A stretch of 64,000 nucleotides of DNA from Chondrilla cf. caribensis. Its lineage: Eukaryota; Porifera; Demospongiae; Chondrillida; Chondrillidae. The stretch covers positions 2,688,501 through 2,752,500 of the forward strand of contig OZ026557.1 in the NCBI GenBank assembly GCA_964020155.1, written 5' to 3'. Both the position numbers and the translations under genes were made by a program. Positions 62,836-64,000 of the stretch are shown piece by piece (position 1 is the first letter of the stretch; every line of letters starts with the position of its first letter). The notes beneath the pieces are model-generated. The model was not told the origin of the DNA. It saw only the letters and a program-made list of their open reading frames with translations, and searched no databases.

Positions 62836-63780
62836 TGGCTTATCTTTTCAAAAAGAAATACTGAAAGCTTTTAAAACCAGAAAGAGTCACTTCCGTTCTT
62901 TCATAAACCCTTTCCATTAGTATTGCTAGATGCATTTTTGTTTGAGGGAAGCCTTAGAGTAATTATATGTTTTGGAGGCACAGCTGAAAACTCATTGAAA
63001 GTTGTTTACACACTTTGTAAGTAACTTGCTTTAACTTGTCTACATACACTATGAAACATTTGTGTATACTTTGAATCTATGTATGTATTGCTTGTAGATT
63101 TTGGAGAAGTCTATCAAGCTACTATTTACCACAAAAGATGTCTCAAATTGTAAGACATACATCCAAAATCAGCTAAGGAAGTTACTTGAGGAAAGAGTAG
63201 CTTTGTCCAACTATATTTTTGCCGAGGAGTATAGAGGTGAACACAGTTATCGTCCGGGGGCTTGTGTTCCAGCATTAACACTAGCAAGGTCAGCACATAG
63301 GCAATACGTACATTTACATGCTATTTATTTACGTATGTATGTTTAATGCAGGTATGTACATACGTACAGTGTGTGATGACATTTACACACAAATATGTGT
63401 ATGTATGTGTATGTATTCAGTGTGAGGGATGGGAAATCAGCAAATAGGAAACTGTAAGCAGCAAAGAAAAACTGTTTAAGATGTGTAAATATGAAATGGA
63501 ACGCTGTTTTGCAAACAAATATGTTTGTTAAAGACAGCAAAGCTGCACTTGGCAGCTTGTAACTTTCTCTCGGTACCTATTTTGAACTGTGTTCCTTCCT
63601 ATCCATCATGGAGTACTCGCTGAGTTCCTTTACTAAGTGTACACATATCCAGCCTTGTCCTCTGCTATCTAATAGAATGTTTATGTTGTCTTGTGTTGAA
63701 CAGTGTAGAGAAATGGCTTCCTGTGGGATTTTATTGGATGTGAAACATCAATAATATGTATAGTTAACAGACACTGTGCA

Positions 63781-63934
63781 ACTTGCTCAGTAAGTACCTT
63801 GGTTAGTACATACCCTTGGTTACTCAGTCTACTTAGTCCATATCTCATGTACACTATGTTAGCCAGTTTTGATAGCAAGTACCTGATAAGAAGTACGGAT
63901 TCGGTGTGCCCCTTCAAGGTACTTAACAAGCAAT
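63781..63934. mobile_element. MITE copy with terminal inverted repeats
   Basis: Left end ACTTGCTCAGTAAGTACCTT, right end AAGGTACTTAACAAGCAA, complementary over about 18 bases with mismatches. The interior matches 12441-12601. It lies in the last visible REV3L intron. Confidence 0.75.
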
Positions 63935-64000
63935 TTGGATTTTATTACTTTGTACATACATAGTTACATTGCTATTCTTCCTTTCTACAGGCAAGCACTG

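Larger units (their letters stand above)
52564..64000 (+). pseudogene. REV3L: DNA polymerase zeta catalytic subunit, disrupted copy (3' end outside window)
   Basis: Visible exons: 52564-52919, 53373-53447, 53523-53604, 54006-54124, 54464-54663, 56076-56206, 56521-56656, 57155-57828, 58041-58831, 58959-59205, 59902-59943, 60101-60232, 60764-60998, 61381-61441, 61573-61655, 61733-61909, 61998-62222, 62555-62692, 63098-63288, 63991 onward. Homology is unmistakable: the B-family N-terminus (HIHGVFPYLLIGLDG), CELEIDAVAADIL, the LARQ-type block DARQLGLKLIANVTYGYT, VYLPCVLQTKKRYVG and KGIETVRRDTCPAVAK. In the family this is the translesion-synthesis polymerase acting with REV7. Breaks: TGA 54063-54065; TAA 57256-57258; frameshifts near 57679, 58106-58125 and 61884 (one base short); splice donor AT for GT at 62223; motif C YVDTDS instead of YGDTDS; and no exons for the exonuclease-like and motif A region between 60998 and 61381. 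The neighbouring genes in the window have none of these. Confidence 0.85.

Overview
The window is intron-dense, AT-rich nuclear DNA of an invertebrate animal. It carries animal-type genes (EGF-CUB secreted proteins, TFIIH p44, NECAP, TTC17-like, REV3L), mostly short GT-AG introns, a TTAGGG-type telomeric patch and many small DNA transposons. A sponge or another early-branching animal fits best, but the sequence does not prove it. Gene models below were built by hand from splice sites, reading phase and recalled family features.

Layout. 163-3196 (+) is the 3' part of a multi-EGF, two-CUB secreted protein. 3984-5369 (-) is a small secreted EGF-CUB protein. It shares an 86-bp divergent promoter, with a palindromic E-box, with GTF2H2 (5456-20490, +, 16 exons), which is complete. 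GTF2H2 introns hold microsatellites, MITEs and an inverted copy of its own exon 8. A serine-rich unknown gene (20622-21678, -) lies tail-to-tail with it. NECAP (23010-32944, -, 8 exons) is complete, and its last intron holds a decayed reverse-transcriptase element. A TTC17-like TPR membrane protein (33439-39696, -) has a 5'-truncated LINE with an intact ORF in its first intron.

39.8-42.5 kb is repeat territory: a Mutator-like element with 90-bp inverted ends and a 9-bp target duplication, then a 35-bp minisatellite open in three frames. 42858-50160 (+) holds the most unusual locus. One spliced gene joins an H2C2/DDE integrase (KRBA2/Ginger type), a CXXC zinc finger and a complete ULP1-type SUMO protease. 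Its stop codon overlaps, as ATGA, the start of a second intact 15-exon gene of unknown function. 50.2-52.0 kb is repeat-rich and holds the telomeric patch.

From 52564 to the right edge (+) runs REV3L, the DNA polymerase zeta catalytic subunit. Unlike its clean neighbours it carries two in-frame stops, three frameshifts, a lost splice donor and an altered motif C (YVDTDS), and it lacks the stretch that should encode polymerase motif A. It looks like a decaying copy, or else a locally bad assembly. A myristoylation-type first exon (52160-52295, -) diverges from it.
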